Assembly (NCBI GenBank): GCA_017546165.1
Contig: JAFYXL010000015.1
Span: 1-49,692, forward strand
Direction of reading: 5' to 3'
Source: Clostridia bacterium
GTDB lineage: Bacteria > Bacillota > Clostridia > Monoglobales > Monoglobaceae
DNA length: 49,692 nucleotides
Shown here: piece after piece, positions 23,706 to 32,701 of the stretch
Position numbering within the stretch: the first letter of the stretch is position 1
Layout of the letters: each line of letters starts with the position of its first letter
Translations under genes and position numbers: made by a program
The notes under the pieces: generated by a model
Seen by the model: only the letters and a program-made list of their open reading frames with translations
What the model was told of the DNA's origin: nothing
The model's database searches: none

Positions 23706-25838
23706 ATGGCGAAAGCAACAAGCAAGGAAACCAAGCAGAAAAAGAACCTTGTTATCGTTGAGTCACCCGCAAAGGCTAAGACAATTAAAAAGTACCTCGG
23801 CGCAAGATATGAGGTTACTGCATCTATGGGACATCTGCGCGATCTTCCAAAAAGCCAGCTGGGTGTTGACATTGAAAATAAATTCGAACCTAAATATATA
23901 ACTATACGCGGTAAAGGTGACCTTATTTCAGGGCTCAAAAAAGCTGCCAAAAATTCCGCCAAGATTTTCCTTGCAACTGACCCTGACCGCGAAGGCGAGG
24001 CAATATCCTGGCACCTGGCAACACTTCTTGATGTTGACCCTGAATCAAATTGTCGTATCACCTTTAACGAAATCACAAAAACTGCAGTTAAGGACGCAAT
24101 TGCAAACCCCCGTTCAATCAATACCGATTTGGTGGATGCACAACAGGCACGCCGTGTCCTTGACAGAATTGTGGGCTATCAGATAAGTCCTCTGCTTTGG
24201 AAAAAAGTCAAAAAAGGTCTTAGCGCCGGCAGAGTTCAGTCTGTTGCCACTAAACTTATCGTAGATCGCGAACGCGAGATTGATGCTTTTCAGGAAGAAG
24301 AATACTGGACAATTGATGTAAAACTTACAAACGTTTCAGGGAAGCTTCCCTTTATTGCTAAATTCTATGGCAAAACCGCCAAAACCAAGATGGCACTTCC
24401 CGACGAGGATACGGTTAAAAATATTGTTACTGATTTAAAAAAATCTTCCTTTACCGTAGCATCTGTTACCAGAGGGCAAAAAAAGAGATTTCCTGCTCCC
24501 CCCTTTACCACAAGCACCTTGCAACAGGAGGCAGCAAGAAAGCTGGGCTTTACAGCAAAACGTACAATGCAGGCGGCACAGCAGTTATACGAGGGCATAG
24601 ACATTAAAGGTAGTGGCAGTATAGGTCTTATTACCTATATGAGAACCGATTCCCTTCGTATATCCTTTGAGGCGCTTTCAGACTGCAGAAACTACATTTC
24701 TTCCATCTTTGGCGAATCATACGTTCCTGCTAAGCCAAAGTTTTACAAATCAAAGCGTAATGCACAGGATGCCCACGAAGCAATCCGTCCTACATCAATG
24801 GCCTTTGACCCTGAAAAAATAAAATCTTCACTTAAGCCTGACCAATATAAGCTCTACAAACTTATTTGGAACAGATTTATTGCTTGTCAGATGCCGGATG
24901 CAGTTCTTGACACCGTACAGGCAGATATAAAAAGTGATAACTACGTCCTTAAAGCAAGTGGTTCAAACGTGAAGTTTGACGGATTTATGGCAGTATATGT
25001 TGAAGGTAAGGACTTTATTGAAGAAAAAGAAGGTAAAATTCCTAAAATCGAAGAAGGCCAGGCACTTTTGTTTAAAGACATCGAAGAAAAACAGCACTTT
25101 ACCCAACCACCTGCAAGATATACCGAGGCATCACTTATCAAAGCAATGGAGGAAAATGGAATCGGCCGACCAAGTACTTACGCTCCGACGATCACTACCA
25201 TCACCGGTCGTGGGTACGTGGCAAAAGAAGGTAAATCGCTATATCCAACTGAGCTTGGAAACATCGTTACCGACCTTATGGCAGAGCATTTTTCTGATAT
25301 TGTAGATGTAGAGTTTACCGCCAATATGGAAGATAAACTTGACTTCATTGAAGATGGAAAAAACCAATGGAAGGACGTCATCAGTGATTTTTACACACCC
25401 TTTGCCAAATCTCTTAAAGATGCAGAAGACGCAATTGGCAAAATCGAAGTTCAGGACGAAGTTTCAGATATAGCCTGTGAAAAATGTGGCAGAATGATGG
25501 TTTATAAGCAAGGCAGGTTTGGAAAATTCCTTGCGTGCCCGGGATATCCGGACTGTAAAAACACAAAAACAATCGCCGAGGAAATTGATGCACCTTGTCC
25601 AAAATGCGGCGGCAAAGTAGAAGTCAGAAAATCACGCAAGGGTGTTAAGTATTACACCTGCGAGAAAGGCACTGACTGTCTCCTTTCCTGGGACGAACCT
25701 ACAAAATTAAAATGCCCTGAATGCGGCGGTGCAATTATGAAAAAACGTCCCTATCGCGGCAGGGGTCCAATCAAATATGTTTGTTTCAATGATGAATGTG
25801 ACTTTCAGGAGCTTATGTCAAAATCTAAACTGAAATAA
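23706..25838 (+). CDS. topA: DNA topoisomerase I
   Basis: A 710-residue type IA topoisomerase that relaxes negative supercoils. Toprim begins KKNLVIVESPAKAKTIKKYL, the catalytic tyrosine lies in GLITYMRTDS, and DPDREGEAISWHLA is the acidic metal site. Three C-terminal four-cysteine zinc motifs follow (CEKCGRMM..., CPKCGGKV..., CPECGGAI...). Length is normal. The start follows the pseudoknot-like leader; AAAGG lies ~14 bases before the ATG, longer than usual. A strong terminator follows the gene. Confidence 0.97.
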   Translation: MAKATSKETKQKKNLVIVESPAKAKTIKKYLGARYEVTASMGHLRDLPKSQLGVDIENKFEPKYITIRGKGDLISGLKKAAKNSAKIFLATDPDREGEAISWHLATLLDVDPESNCRITFNEITKTAVKDAIANPRSINTDLVDAQQARRVLDRIVGYQISPLLWKKVKKGLSAGRVQSVATKLIVDREREIDAFQEEEYWTIDVKLTNVSGKLPFIAKFYGKTAKTKMALPDEDTVKNIVTDLKKSSFTVASVTRGQKKRFPAPPFTTSTLQQEAARKLGFTAKRTMQAAQQLYEGIDIKGSGSIGLITYMRTDSLRISFEALSDCRNYISSIFGESYVPAKPKFYKSKRNAQDAHEAIRPTSMAFDPEKIKSSLKPDQYKLYKLIWNRFIACQMPDAVLDTVQADIKSDNYVLKASGSNVKFDGFMAVYVEGKDFIEEKEGKIPKIEEGQALLFKDIEEKQHFTQPPARYTEASLIKAMEENGIGRPSTYAPTITTITGRGYVAKEGKSLYPTELGNIVTDLMAEHFSDIVDVEFTANMEDKLDFIEDGKNQWKDVISDFYTPFAKSLKDAEDAIGKIEVQDEVSDIACEKCGRMMVYKQGRFGKFLACPGYPDCKNTKTIAEEIDAPCPKCGGKVEVRKSRKGVKYYTCEKGTDCLLSWDEPTKLKCPECGGAIMKKRPYRGRGPIKYVCFNDECDFQELMSKSKLK

Positions 25839-25886
25839 GTTTTAAACTGAATTTTTGATTGTTTTGCGATAAATTTTAATGAGTTC

Positions 25887-25924
25887 AAGGCTTTGTACCT
25901 ATCAAACGGTGCAAAGCCTTTTTC
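25887..25924 (+). terminator. topA terminator
   Basis: AAGGCTTTG pairs with CAAAGCCTT (25887-25920); TTTT follows. The loop also contains a partial TACC/GGTG pairing. Confidence 0.88.
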
Positions 25925-26016
25925 TGAAAGTTTGCCTTTTTATGAACTTCAACCCAAAAAAAGGCGAATTTTGTCTAATTAAATGTGAAAGTTTTGTAAA
26001 AAATCTACAAAAAATC

Positions 26017-26045
26017 TTGCATTATTGATGAAAATGAGTTATAAT
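26017..26045 (+). promoter_or_regulatory. promoter of the PucR-type regulator / ftsEX region
   Basis: TTGCAT (26017-26022) and TATAAT (26040-26045) are 17 bases apart. Because the -10 box overlaps an upstream in-frame ATG at 26044, that ATG cannot be the translation start, which supports the downstream start at 26119. Confidence 0.75.
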
Positions 26046-26118
26046 GGAACAGAATGAGGAATTATTTTTAAAAATTCTATGCGGTAAATCGGGTAATAGG
26101 TTTTGGGAGGTAATTTAT

Positions 26119-27204
26119 ATGCAAAGCAGAATTTTTCAAAATGCTTGTAATCAACTGAAAAAGGACATCCATCGTCGTTTGGGTATTATGGACGAAAATG
26201 GTTACATCATTGCTTGCAGCGATGAGTCTAAAGTCGGCTTTCAAAAGGAAGCCGTGGTTACTCATTTTGATATCAGCAACGACGACTATATGGGCGGTGG
26301 ATATATCTTTAGGAAGATTGAGACCTACAGCAAAAATACATATGTAGTATTCTGCGAAGGAGAGGATGAAATCGCAAAAGGTTTTGTTTCATTCCTTGCT
26401 GCACACTTTACTACCATAAAACAGTATTATGATGAAAAGTACGACCGCAACAGCTTTATCAAAAATATTATTCTTGATAATATTCTCCCCAGCGACGTCC
26501 TTTACAAAGCTCGTGAACTTAAGCTCGCTATTGAGTGTCCCCGAATCGTTATACTCGTTCGGTCGCAAAAAGCAATTGAGACTTCACTGGTAGATGTGCT
26601 TCAAAGTCTTTTCCCTGATTCCGCTAAAGATTTTGTTATCCGTATAGATGACCGTGACGTGGCAGTTGTCCACGAAATCAAGCCCGGTGCTACCATGCAG
26701 GAAATCCTGCATAGTACTCAGGAACTTCACGATACCATTACATCCGAAATTATGATTAAGGTATCTGTGGGTATTTCAACAATTGTTGATACAATTCCCG
26801 AGCTTGCCCGTGCTTACCGTGAAGCAAGAATTGCTTTGGAAGTGGGTAAAGTTTTTGATACCGAGAAAAACATTATAAGCTACGACAACTTGGGTATCGG
26901 CAGACTCATCTATCAACTTCCTACTACTCTCTGTGAGCTATTCTTAAATGAAGTCTTCAAAAAAGAATCCATTTCCGTATTGGATAGTGAAACCATCTAC
27001 ACCATCCAGAAGTTCTTTGAAAATAATCTGAATGTGTCGGAAACTTCAAGAAAACTCTTTGTTCACAGAAACACCTTGGTTTACCGTCTTGACAAAATCA
27101 AAAAACTTACAGGACTTGACCTCCGCGAATTTGACGATGCAATCATTTTTAAGGTTGCTATGATGGTCAACAAATATCTGACTTCTGAGCCTACAAGACT
27201 GTAA
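26119..27204 (+). CDS. PucR/CdaR-type transcriptional regulator
   Basis: A 361-residue protein with a sensor-like N-terminal domain (RRLGIMDENGYIIACSDESK), a GGDEF-like CdaR middle region (IKVSVGISTIVDTIPELARAYREARIALE) and a C-terminal HTH of PucR type (VSETSRKLFVHRNTLVYRLDKIKKLTG). Such proteins regulate sugar-acid, purine or amino-acid use; the target here is unknown, and the neighbours are cell-division genes. Start: the ATG at 26119 after GGGAGG. Confidence 0.85.
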   Translation: MQSRIFQNACNQLKKDIHRRLGIMDENGYIIACSDESKVGFQKEAVVTHFDISNDDYMGGGYIFRKIETYSKNTYVVFCEGEDEIAKGFVSFLAAHFTTIKQYYDEKYDRNSFIKNIILDNILPSDVLYKARELKLAIECPRIVILVRSQKAIETSLVDVLQSLFPDSAKDFVIRIDDRDVAVVHEIKPGATMQEILHSTQELHDTITSEIMIKVSVGISTIVDTIPELARAYREARIALEVGKVFDTEKNIISYDNLGIGRLIYQLPTTLCELFLNEVFKKESISVLDSETIYTIQKFFENNLNVSETSRKLFVHRNTLVYRLDKIKKLTGLDLREFDDAIIFKVAMMVNKYLTSEPTRL

Positions 27205-27235
27205 CTTCGTTTTGTTGGCGGAAAGGTTAATTGTT

Positions 27236-27925
27236 ATGATAGAATTCAAAAATGTGTCCAAAACTTATGAAGATACAGGCGTAAGGGCTTTGGACAATGT
27301 TTCATTTTTCATAGATAAAGGTGAATTTGTATTTTTGGTAGGGCCTTCCGGCGCAGGCAAATCCACCTTGACAAAGCTCCTCATTAAAGAGGAGACCCCA
27401 AACAGTGGCGAAATTATAGTCAATGGCTTTGACTTAAACTCTCTTGCCAAAAACAAGGTACCCTACCTTCGCAGAAGCATTGGTATGGTGTTCCAGGATT
27501 TCCGTCTTCTTCCCAACAAAACCGTTTATGAAAATGTAGCTTTTGCTATGCAGGTAATCGGGGCGTCAAGAAGCGAAATCAGACGGAGTGTTCCCAATGT
27601 TTTATCTCTTGTGGGTCTTGCTCATAAGGCAAGAATGAAACCAAGTCAGCTTTCCGGCGGCGAACAACAACGTGTATCACTTGCCAGAGCCTTGGTAAAT
27701 AAACCGCCTGTTATTATAGCAGACGAGCCTACCGGCAACCTTGACCCCGACACTGCAAATGAGATTATGCAGTTGCTATGTGAAATAAACAAACGCGGCA
27801 CAACAATGATTGTTGCAACCCACGCAAAAAACTTTGTTGATGAAATGCACAAAAGGGTTCTTGCCATCGAAAACGGCATCCTTGTACGTGATGAAGAGGA
27901 AGGGGTGTATGGCTATGATATTTAG
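27236..27925 (+). CDS. ftsE: cell-division ABC ATPase FtsE
   Basis: A 229-residue ABC ATPase that, with FtsX, signals to septal or elongation peptidoglycan hydrolases. Walker [10 protein letters not shown], signature LSGGEQQR and Walker [10 protein letters not shown] are intact. The ATG at 27236 follows GGAAAGG by 9 bases; an upstream reading lacks a site. The 3' end overlaps ftsX by 17 bases. Confidence 0.96.
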   Translation: MIEFKNVSKTYEDTGVRALDNVSFFIDKGEFVFLVGPSGAGKSTLTKLLIKEETPNSGEIIVNGFDLNSLAKNKVPYLRRSIGMVFQDFRLLPNKTVYENVAFAMQVIGASRSEIRRSVPNVLSLVGLAHKARMKPSQLSGGEQQRVSLARALVNKPPVIIADEPTGNLDPDTANEIMQLLCEINKRGTTMIVATHAKNFVDEMHKRVLAIENGILVRDEEEGVYGYDI

Positions 27926-28805
27926 AAACCTTAAATACTTTGTTACTCAAGGGGTAAAAGGCCTTCTTGCAAACAGCCTTATGACACTTGCCTCCATTGG
28001 CATTGTTATTGCAAGCCTTGTGATTTTTGGCATATTTGTGCTGTTTGGTTTGAACATAAACAGCATTGGCAACCAAATCAAGGATCAATGCGAAATAAAC
28101 GTCTATATGCCCAATGATATGAGCCGTGACAATGTCCGTGCTATCGGCAGTCAACTGTCTGAAATTAATTATGTAAAAGAAGCTCAGCTTTATACCAAAG
28201 AAGAGCGTCTTCAAAATTATAAAGAAGGCATCCATCAGGACCAGGCGGAAGTCATAACAACTCTCGAGGAAGATAACCCTCTTCGTGATGCTTACGTCTT
28301 GTCACTTACAGATGTACGCAAAGCAAATGAAGTTGCAGCTGCCGCTGCAAAAATTAAGGGTGTTGAAGAGGTCACAAACCGTCAGGATTTGATTAAAACC
28401 ATTCTATCTATCACCAATACTATAAAACACGTAAGCATTTGGCTGCTTCTTATCCTTGCAGCTATTTCAATATTCATTATATCAAACACCATCAAACTTG
28501 GTATGTTTTCGCGCCGTAAGGAAATTAACATTATGAAGTTTGTAGGTGCAACAAACTGGTTCATCAGGTGGCCATTCATCATTGAGGGTATGTTGCTTGG
28601 TGCTGTTGGCGCCGCAATCTCTTCTGTTATAGTTATGTTTGGTTATAGTTCTATTCTAGGTACCCTGCAGGAATTCATGGGCAATATCCGGATTCTCGAA
28701 GCGGGGGATGTATCGAATATTATAATTATAGGTTTTACCCTTATGGGTATCGGCATTGGTATGGCAGGCAGTGCTATGTCCATACGCAAACACCTTCACG
28801 TTTAA
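27909..28805 (+). CDS. ftsX: cell-division membrane protein FtsX
   Basis: A 298-residue FtsX: a short cytoplasmic N-terminus ([17 protein letters not shown]), a first transmembrane helix at ~25-50, an extracellular domain, and three more helices (from ~175). FtsX relays FtsE ATPase cycles to an extracellular hydrolase; the next gene encodes a coiled-coil M23 peptidase that fits as that partner. It starts at 27909 within ftsE, with GAGGAAGGGG as the ribosome binding site. Confidence 0.95.
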   Translation: MAMIFRNLKYFVTQGVKGLLANSLMTLASIGIVIASLVIFGIFVLFGLNINSIGNQIKDQCEINVYMPNDMSRDNVRAIGSQLSEINYVKEAQLYTKEERLQNYKEGIHQDQAEVITTLEEDNPLRDAYVLSLTDVRKANEVAAAAAKIKGVEEVTNRQDLIKTILSITNTIKHVSIWLLLILAAISIFIISNTIKLGMFSRRKEINIMKFVGATNWFIRWPFIIEGMLLGAVGAAISSVIVMFGYSSILGTLQEFMGNIRILEAGDVSNIIIIGFTLMGIGIGMAGSAMSIRKHLHV

Positions 28806-28832
28806 TTTTTTGTAGTTAGGAGTGACTTTGAT

Positions 28833-29984
28833 TTGAAGAAGAAAACAGTACGATGGATTTCAATAATCATAGCTGCTGTATTTGCATTGGGCACAATTTC
28901 CTCCATTCTGTTTGAGCTTGCATACGCTGAAACAACTCAACAAAAAATCAATAAAGCTGAGCAAAGCAAAAAGGACGCCCAGAATAAACTTAATGCAACA
29001 AAGACAAAAAAAGCAAAAACTCTTGCAGAAAAAGAACGCCTTGAAAGAGAAGCCGGCGAATTGCAAACCAAGATAGAAGCTTTGGATAAGAAAATTGCTG
29101 ATACCAAGGCAGACCTTGCAGTTGAAGAAGAAAAACTGGCCGTGGCTACTGAAAAGGCAAATGCAAAATACGACGTATTCCAGGAACGGTTTCGTGTTAT
29201 GTGTGAGCAGGGGGATGTAAGTTACCTTGAGATGCTCCTTTCAGCTAAAAGTTTCAGCGACTTTGTTGATAAAGCTGAAATTATGAAGGAAATTACCCGA
29301 TATGACAAAGCTGTGTTTGATGAAATGGATGCGGCACGTCAGCAGATTGAAAAATCAAGAGATGAGATAGTAAAACTGAAAGAAACTCAAGAATCCTCAG
29401 CAAAAGACCTTTCTTCGCAAAAAGCTGCACTTATACAAAAGCAACAAGAACAAGCGGCATACATAAAAGAACTTGAAAGCGACACCGCAGCATATCAAAA
29501 AATAATTGACGAAGCCGATGCTGCAATGGCAAGCCTTCGTGCATCAGTTTCAGGTTCTCTCAGTTCTTCTTCAGGCGGAAAATCCTATGTTGGCGGCGAA
29601 TTTACTTGGCCTACACCAAGTTGTCACTACATAACTTCACACTTCTCTCCCAGACGAAAGAACCCTGTAACAGGTATTTATAAACGTCATACCGGCACAG
29701 ATATTGGTGCATCTTACGGCGCAGCAATTGTTGCTGCCAACTCAGGCACTGTTACTCTTGCCGGCTGGAACTCGGGATATGGCAACTGTGTTATCATCGA
29801 CCACGGTGGTGGTAAAGCCACACTATATGCTCATATGAGCGCATATAGCGTCTCCGCAGGCCAAACTGTTTCTAAGGGTCAGCGCATCGGTTCAGTTGGT
29901 TCAACAGGAAATTCAACAGGTCCCCACCTCCATTTTGAAGTGCTGATTAACGGTTCCGCTGTTGACCCTATGCAGTTCTTCTAA
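28833..29984 (+). CDS. secreted M23 peptidase with coiled coil (EnvC/PcsB-like)
   Basis: A 383-residue secreted protein: signal peptide (residues ~1-32, ending ELAYAE), a long coiled coil (~35-240) rich in Lys, Glu and Ala, a Ser/Gly linker, and a C-terminal LytM/M23 domain with HTGTDIGAS and HLHFEV zinc-ligand motifs. Placed right after ftsEX, it is the likely hydrolase or activator controlled by FtsX. The start is a TTG at 28833, 10 bases after AGGAG. No ATG fits better. Confidence 0.92.
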   Translation: MKKKTVRWISIIIAAVFALGTISSILFELAYAETTQQKINKAEQSKKDAQNKLNATKTKKAKTLAEKERLEREAGELQTKIEALDKKIADTKADLAVEEEKLAVATEKANAKYDVFQERFRVMCEQGDVSYLEMLLSAKSFSDFVDKAEIMKEITRYDKAVFDEMDAARQQIEKSRDEIVKLKETQESSAKDLSSQKAALIQKQQEQAAYIKELESDTAAYQKIIDEADAAMASLRASVSGSLSSSSGGKSYVGGEFTWPTPSCHYITSHFSPRRKNPVTGIYKRHTGTDIGASYGAAIVAANSGTVTLAGWNSGYGNCVIIDHGGGKATLYAHMSAYSVSAGQTVSKGQRIGSVGSTGNSTGPHLHFEVLINGSAVDPMQFF

Positions 29985-30006
29985 TAAGATTTATGAATAA
30001 TCCCAG

Positions 30007-30048
30007 GTCACCTGCATAAACATATATGCAGGTGACTGTATGTTTTTT
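30007..30048 (+). terminator. terminator after the ftsEX-M23 unit
   Basis: GTCACCTGCATA pairs with TATATGCAGGTGAC (30007-30036); the trailing sequence contains six T. It lies just before the S41 protease gene, whose expression may depend on read-through or a hidden promoter. Confidence 0.85.
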
Positions 30049-30067
30049 GATAGGAAGGGTTTAAGGT

Positions 30068-31240
30068 ATGTATATAAAAAAATCTGTTCTTGTGATATGC
30101 TCTATAGTGCTTGCTACAGCTATTGCCCTTAGCACAGCTATGTTTATAAATCCTTTCGGACCACTTCAATTTGATGATTTGCTTAAGTTCAAATCGGGAG
30201 TCAGTGCGATTAAGAAGTATTATTATGAAGATATTGACAGCGATAATATCATTGACGGAGCATTGCTTGGTGTTTCTTACAGTGTGGAGGACCCATATAC
30301 TATTTATATGGACAAGGAAACAGCTGATAGCTTTATGGAAAATATCGAATCGGACGATTATACAGGTATTGGCATTTATATTTCAAGTGACAGCCAAGAC
30401 AACCGTGTAACCGTCATCTCCCCTCTCTCAGGCTCGCCCGCTGAAAGAGCAGGAATCGTATCAGGTGATAAAATCCTTGAAATTGACGGCGAAGTGGTAA
30501 TGGGGGATAACATTGATGAGGTTTCCAATAAAATTCGTGGTAAGGAAGGCACAAAGGTAAAGATTAAAATTTTGAAAAAAGCGACCAATGAACAAATCGA
30601 ACTTGAACTTGTCCGTGAAATCATAAAGCGCGATACTGTAACCTCAAAAATGCTTGATGACAAGCTTGGCTATATTCAAATTTCTCAATTCGGGTTAAAT
30701 ACCGGAACAGAATTCATTGACCACTTTAATGCTCTTGCAGACCAGGGCCTTGGTTCCCTGATAATTGACCTGCGCAATAATCCGGGCGGCTACGTAGAAG
30801 TTGCGGTTAGTATTGCGGATTGTTTCCTTGACAAAGGAGAAATCGTCTATACCCTTGACAAACATGGAAACAAACGGGACTATACAGCAACAAAAGGATC
30901 TACTTCTGTGAAAATGGCAATCTTGACAAACAGCGGAACAGCCAGCGCCAGTGAGATTTTTGTAGGAGCAATGAAGGACTATGGTCTTGCAAAATCTGTA
31001 GGCGAACAAACCTTTGGCAAAGGCGTAACCCAGATACCATATCAATTCTACGATGGCAGTATAATGAAAATCACCGACTCTAGATATTACACTCCAAATG
31101 GTGTTTGTATTGACCACGAGGGTATCACTCCGGATGTAATTGTTGAAATGGATGCAGAGCAATCTGCTAACCTTTCATCTTTGGATTTAGATCAGGATAC
31201 TCAGCTTAAAACAGCCATAGATTTGTTACTTGGCGAATAG
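30068..31240 (+). CDS. S41-family C-terminal processing peptidase (CtpA-like)
   Basis: A 390-residue periplasm-facing protease: an N-terminal signal/anchor helix (residues ~7-27), a PDZ domain at ~95-180, and the S41 domain with the catalytic Ser in NSGTASASEIF and Lys in GEQTFGKGVTQ. Such proteases trim secreted or wall proteins, and in clostridia often sit next to ftsEX and M23 genes. Length is normal. The ATG at 30068 lies after AGGAAGGG. Confidence 0.94.
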   Translation: MYIKKSVLVICSIVLATAIALSTAMFINPFGPLQFDDLLKFKSGVSAIKKYYYEDIDSDNIIDGALLGVSYSVEDPYTIYMDKETADSFMENIESDDYTGIGIYISSDSQDNRVTVISPLSGSPAERAGIVSGDKILEIDGEVVMGDNIDEVSNKIRGKEGTKVKIKILKKATNEQIELELVREIIKRDTVTSKMLDDKLGYIQISQFGLNTGTEFIDHFNALADQGLGSLIIDLRNNPGGYVEVAVSIADCFLDKGEIVYTLDKHGNKRDYTATKGSTSVKMAILTNSGTASASEIFVGAMKDYGLAKSVGEQTFGKGVTQIPYQFYDGSIMKITDSRYYTPNGVCIDHEGITPDVIVEMDAEQSANLSSLDLDQDTQLKTAIDLLLGE

Positions 31241-31270
31241 TGTCTTTCTTTTAAAGGATGTGAGACTTTT

Positions 31271-32032
31271 ATGACTATCGGGCTTATTTCTGAGCCAAAG
31301 TCTTACACAAGAAAACTTCTTATAAAAAGGTTTTTAAAAATCAACGTTTCTGACAATATTACAGGGACTTTAAACCCTTTTGATATGTATGCCGAAGTAC
31401 TTCCATTCTCAAACAGATATCTTGAAAGTATGTCTGCCAATCGGTTGAATAAATTAATTAACAAAAAAATTCACCGTCTGGAAAAGTACGGAATTACAAA
31501 ATTCATACTTTCAGATTACTTATACAAACTTTGTCAGGCAAAAGATATCACTATAAGCCGTTTTGCAAACAGGTGTGGCAAAAAATTGTTTTTGGCTATT
31601 TCTCCTCTTTGCATTCGTCAAACCGCAAAAAATCATAGCATCAATTTGCTTCGTTCAAGTGTTTGTATAAGTGATACCAAAATGGATAGAATAAGTCAAT
31701 ATCTGCTGCGGGAACTATGCTTTGACACAAAAAAACTTATTCTTCGCACAAACAATACAGATGCCGCGAAAAACTTCTGCGAAAGGTTTTATGACGAAAC
31801 AGGCCTTTGGGTTGAAGTGTCTTCTGTTTTGAATTTGAATACAGACATTTTGATTGATGTTGACAATTGTGAAATCAAAATAGGCCGCGACCTTTTTATC
31901 CGTGATGCCAGATTTGATTTTGACCTTTGCGGATATTCGGTGTGTCATACCGACATAGCCTCGCTTTTGGCAACCCCTGATTTAAGTCATATTCAGTGGG
32001 TTTGCGGCTACGAAAAACTTAATCATCAGTAA
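31271..32032 (+). CDS. conserved hypothetical protein
   Basis: A 253-residue soluble protein with no signal peptide or transmembrane segment. It is rich in Lys, Arg, Leu and Cys and alternates beta- and alpha-prone stretches (ISQYLLRELCFDTKKLILRT, NTDILIDVDNCEIKIGRD). I do not recognise the family. It follows the S41 gene by 30 bases with an AAAGGATG site and is probably co-transcribed. Position between ctp and greA does not reveal a job. Confidence 0.75.
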   Translation: MTIGLISEPKSYTRKLLIKRFLKINVSDNITGTLNPFDMYAEVLPFSNRYLESMSANRLNKLINKKIHRLEKYGITKFILSDYLYKLCQAKDITISRFANRCGKKLFLAISPLCIRQTAKNHSINLLRSSVCISDTKMDRISQYLLRELCFDTKKLILRTNNTDAAKNFCERFYDETGLWVEVSSVLNLNTDILIDVDNCEIKIGRDLFIRDARFDFDLCGYSVCHTDIASLLATPDLSHIQWVCGYEKLNHQ

Positions 32033-32068
32033 GCACAATTAACATTTTATTCTTTGTAAAAAAAATCC

Positions 32069-32097
32069 TTGCGGATTTTATTTATATATGCTATAAT
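32069..32097 (+). promoter_or_regulatory. greA-lysS promoter
   Basis: TTGCGG (32069-32074) and TATAAT (32092-32097) are 17 bases apart. The -35 region lies in an AAAATCC-TTGC-GGATTTT hairpin followed by a T-rich run, which may also terminate the upstream gene. Confidence 0.75.
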
Positions 32098-32135
32098 ATA
32101 TACCTATTGCATATTAAATAGCGACATTTAAATTT

Positions 32136-32194
32136 GCTTTACCAGCCCACGGTAAAGCCTCAGACATTGATTGGTAATATTTGTGGGCAGGAGG
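32136..32194 (+). ncRNA. pseudoknot-like leader element, copy 3 (greA)
   Basis: GCTTTACC pairs perfectly with GGTAAAGC around the 7-base loop AGCCCAC (32144-32150). After 32 bases comes GTGGGC (32183-32188), complementary to six loop bases and joined to the ribosome binding site AGGAGG. Geometry matches the topA copy exactly and the AGCS copy within one base. Confidence 0.65.
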
Positions 32195-32204
32195 TTTAAA
32201 ACAT

Positions 32205-32681
32205 ATGGAAAACAAACAAATTATGTTGACAGATGAAGGGCTTTTGAAGCTTGAACAGGAACTCGAAATGCTTAAAACTCAAAAGCGGCAGGAAGTTGCT
32301 GAAAAAATCAAGGTAGCACGCGGTTTTGGTGACTTGTCAGAAAACTCTGAATATGATGCCGCAAAAGAAGAACAAGCTCAGGTTGAGGCAAGAATTGTTC
32401 ATCTTGAAAATATGCTCAAAAACGCAAAAGTTATCGATCAGGATGATATTGACCTTAACAAAGTCAGCATTGGAACCCGTGTTAAGGTATATGACCTTGA
32501 ATTTGACGAAGAGATCGAATACAGCATTGTTGGTTCAACCGAAGCAGACCCGGACCTTTTCAAAATTTCAGACGAGTCTCCGGTCGGCAAAGCACTCATT
32601 GGCAAAAACATTGACGATGTAGTTGATGTTGAAACTCCCGGCGGAGCTTTTAAACTTAAGATACTAAGCATAAATAAATAA
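32205..32681 (+). CDS. greA: transcription elongation factor GreA
   Basis: A 158-residue GreA that rescues backtracked RNA polymerase by stimulating transcript cleavage. It has an N-terminal coiled coil with the acidic tip [16 protein letters not shown] and a C-terminal FKBP-like domain ending in [20 protein letters not shown]. Start: the ATG at 32205, 10 bases after AGGAGG; reading from 32181 would run through the ribosome binding site. lysS follows after 20 bases, a common operon. Confidence 0.97.
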   Translation: MENKQIMLTDEGLLKLEQELEMLKTQKRQEVAEKIKVARGFGDLSENSEYDAAKEEQAQVEARIVHLENMLKNAKVIDQDDIDLNKVSIGTRVKVYDLEFDEEIEYSIVGSTEADPDLFKISDESPVGKALIGKNIDDVVDVETPGGAFKLKILSINK

Positions 32682-32701
32682 CATAGATAGGAGAATACAC
32701 G

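Noticed and set aside
27205..27240. ftsE leader (TTGTTGGCGGAAAGG) as another pseudoknot copy
   Set aside because: The 3' part resembles the motif, but no stem with a complementary 7-base loop lies ~32 bases upstream.
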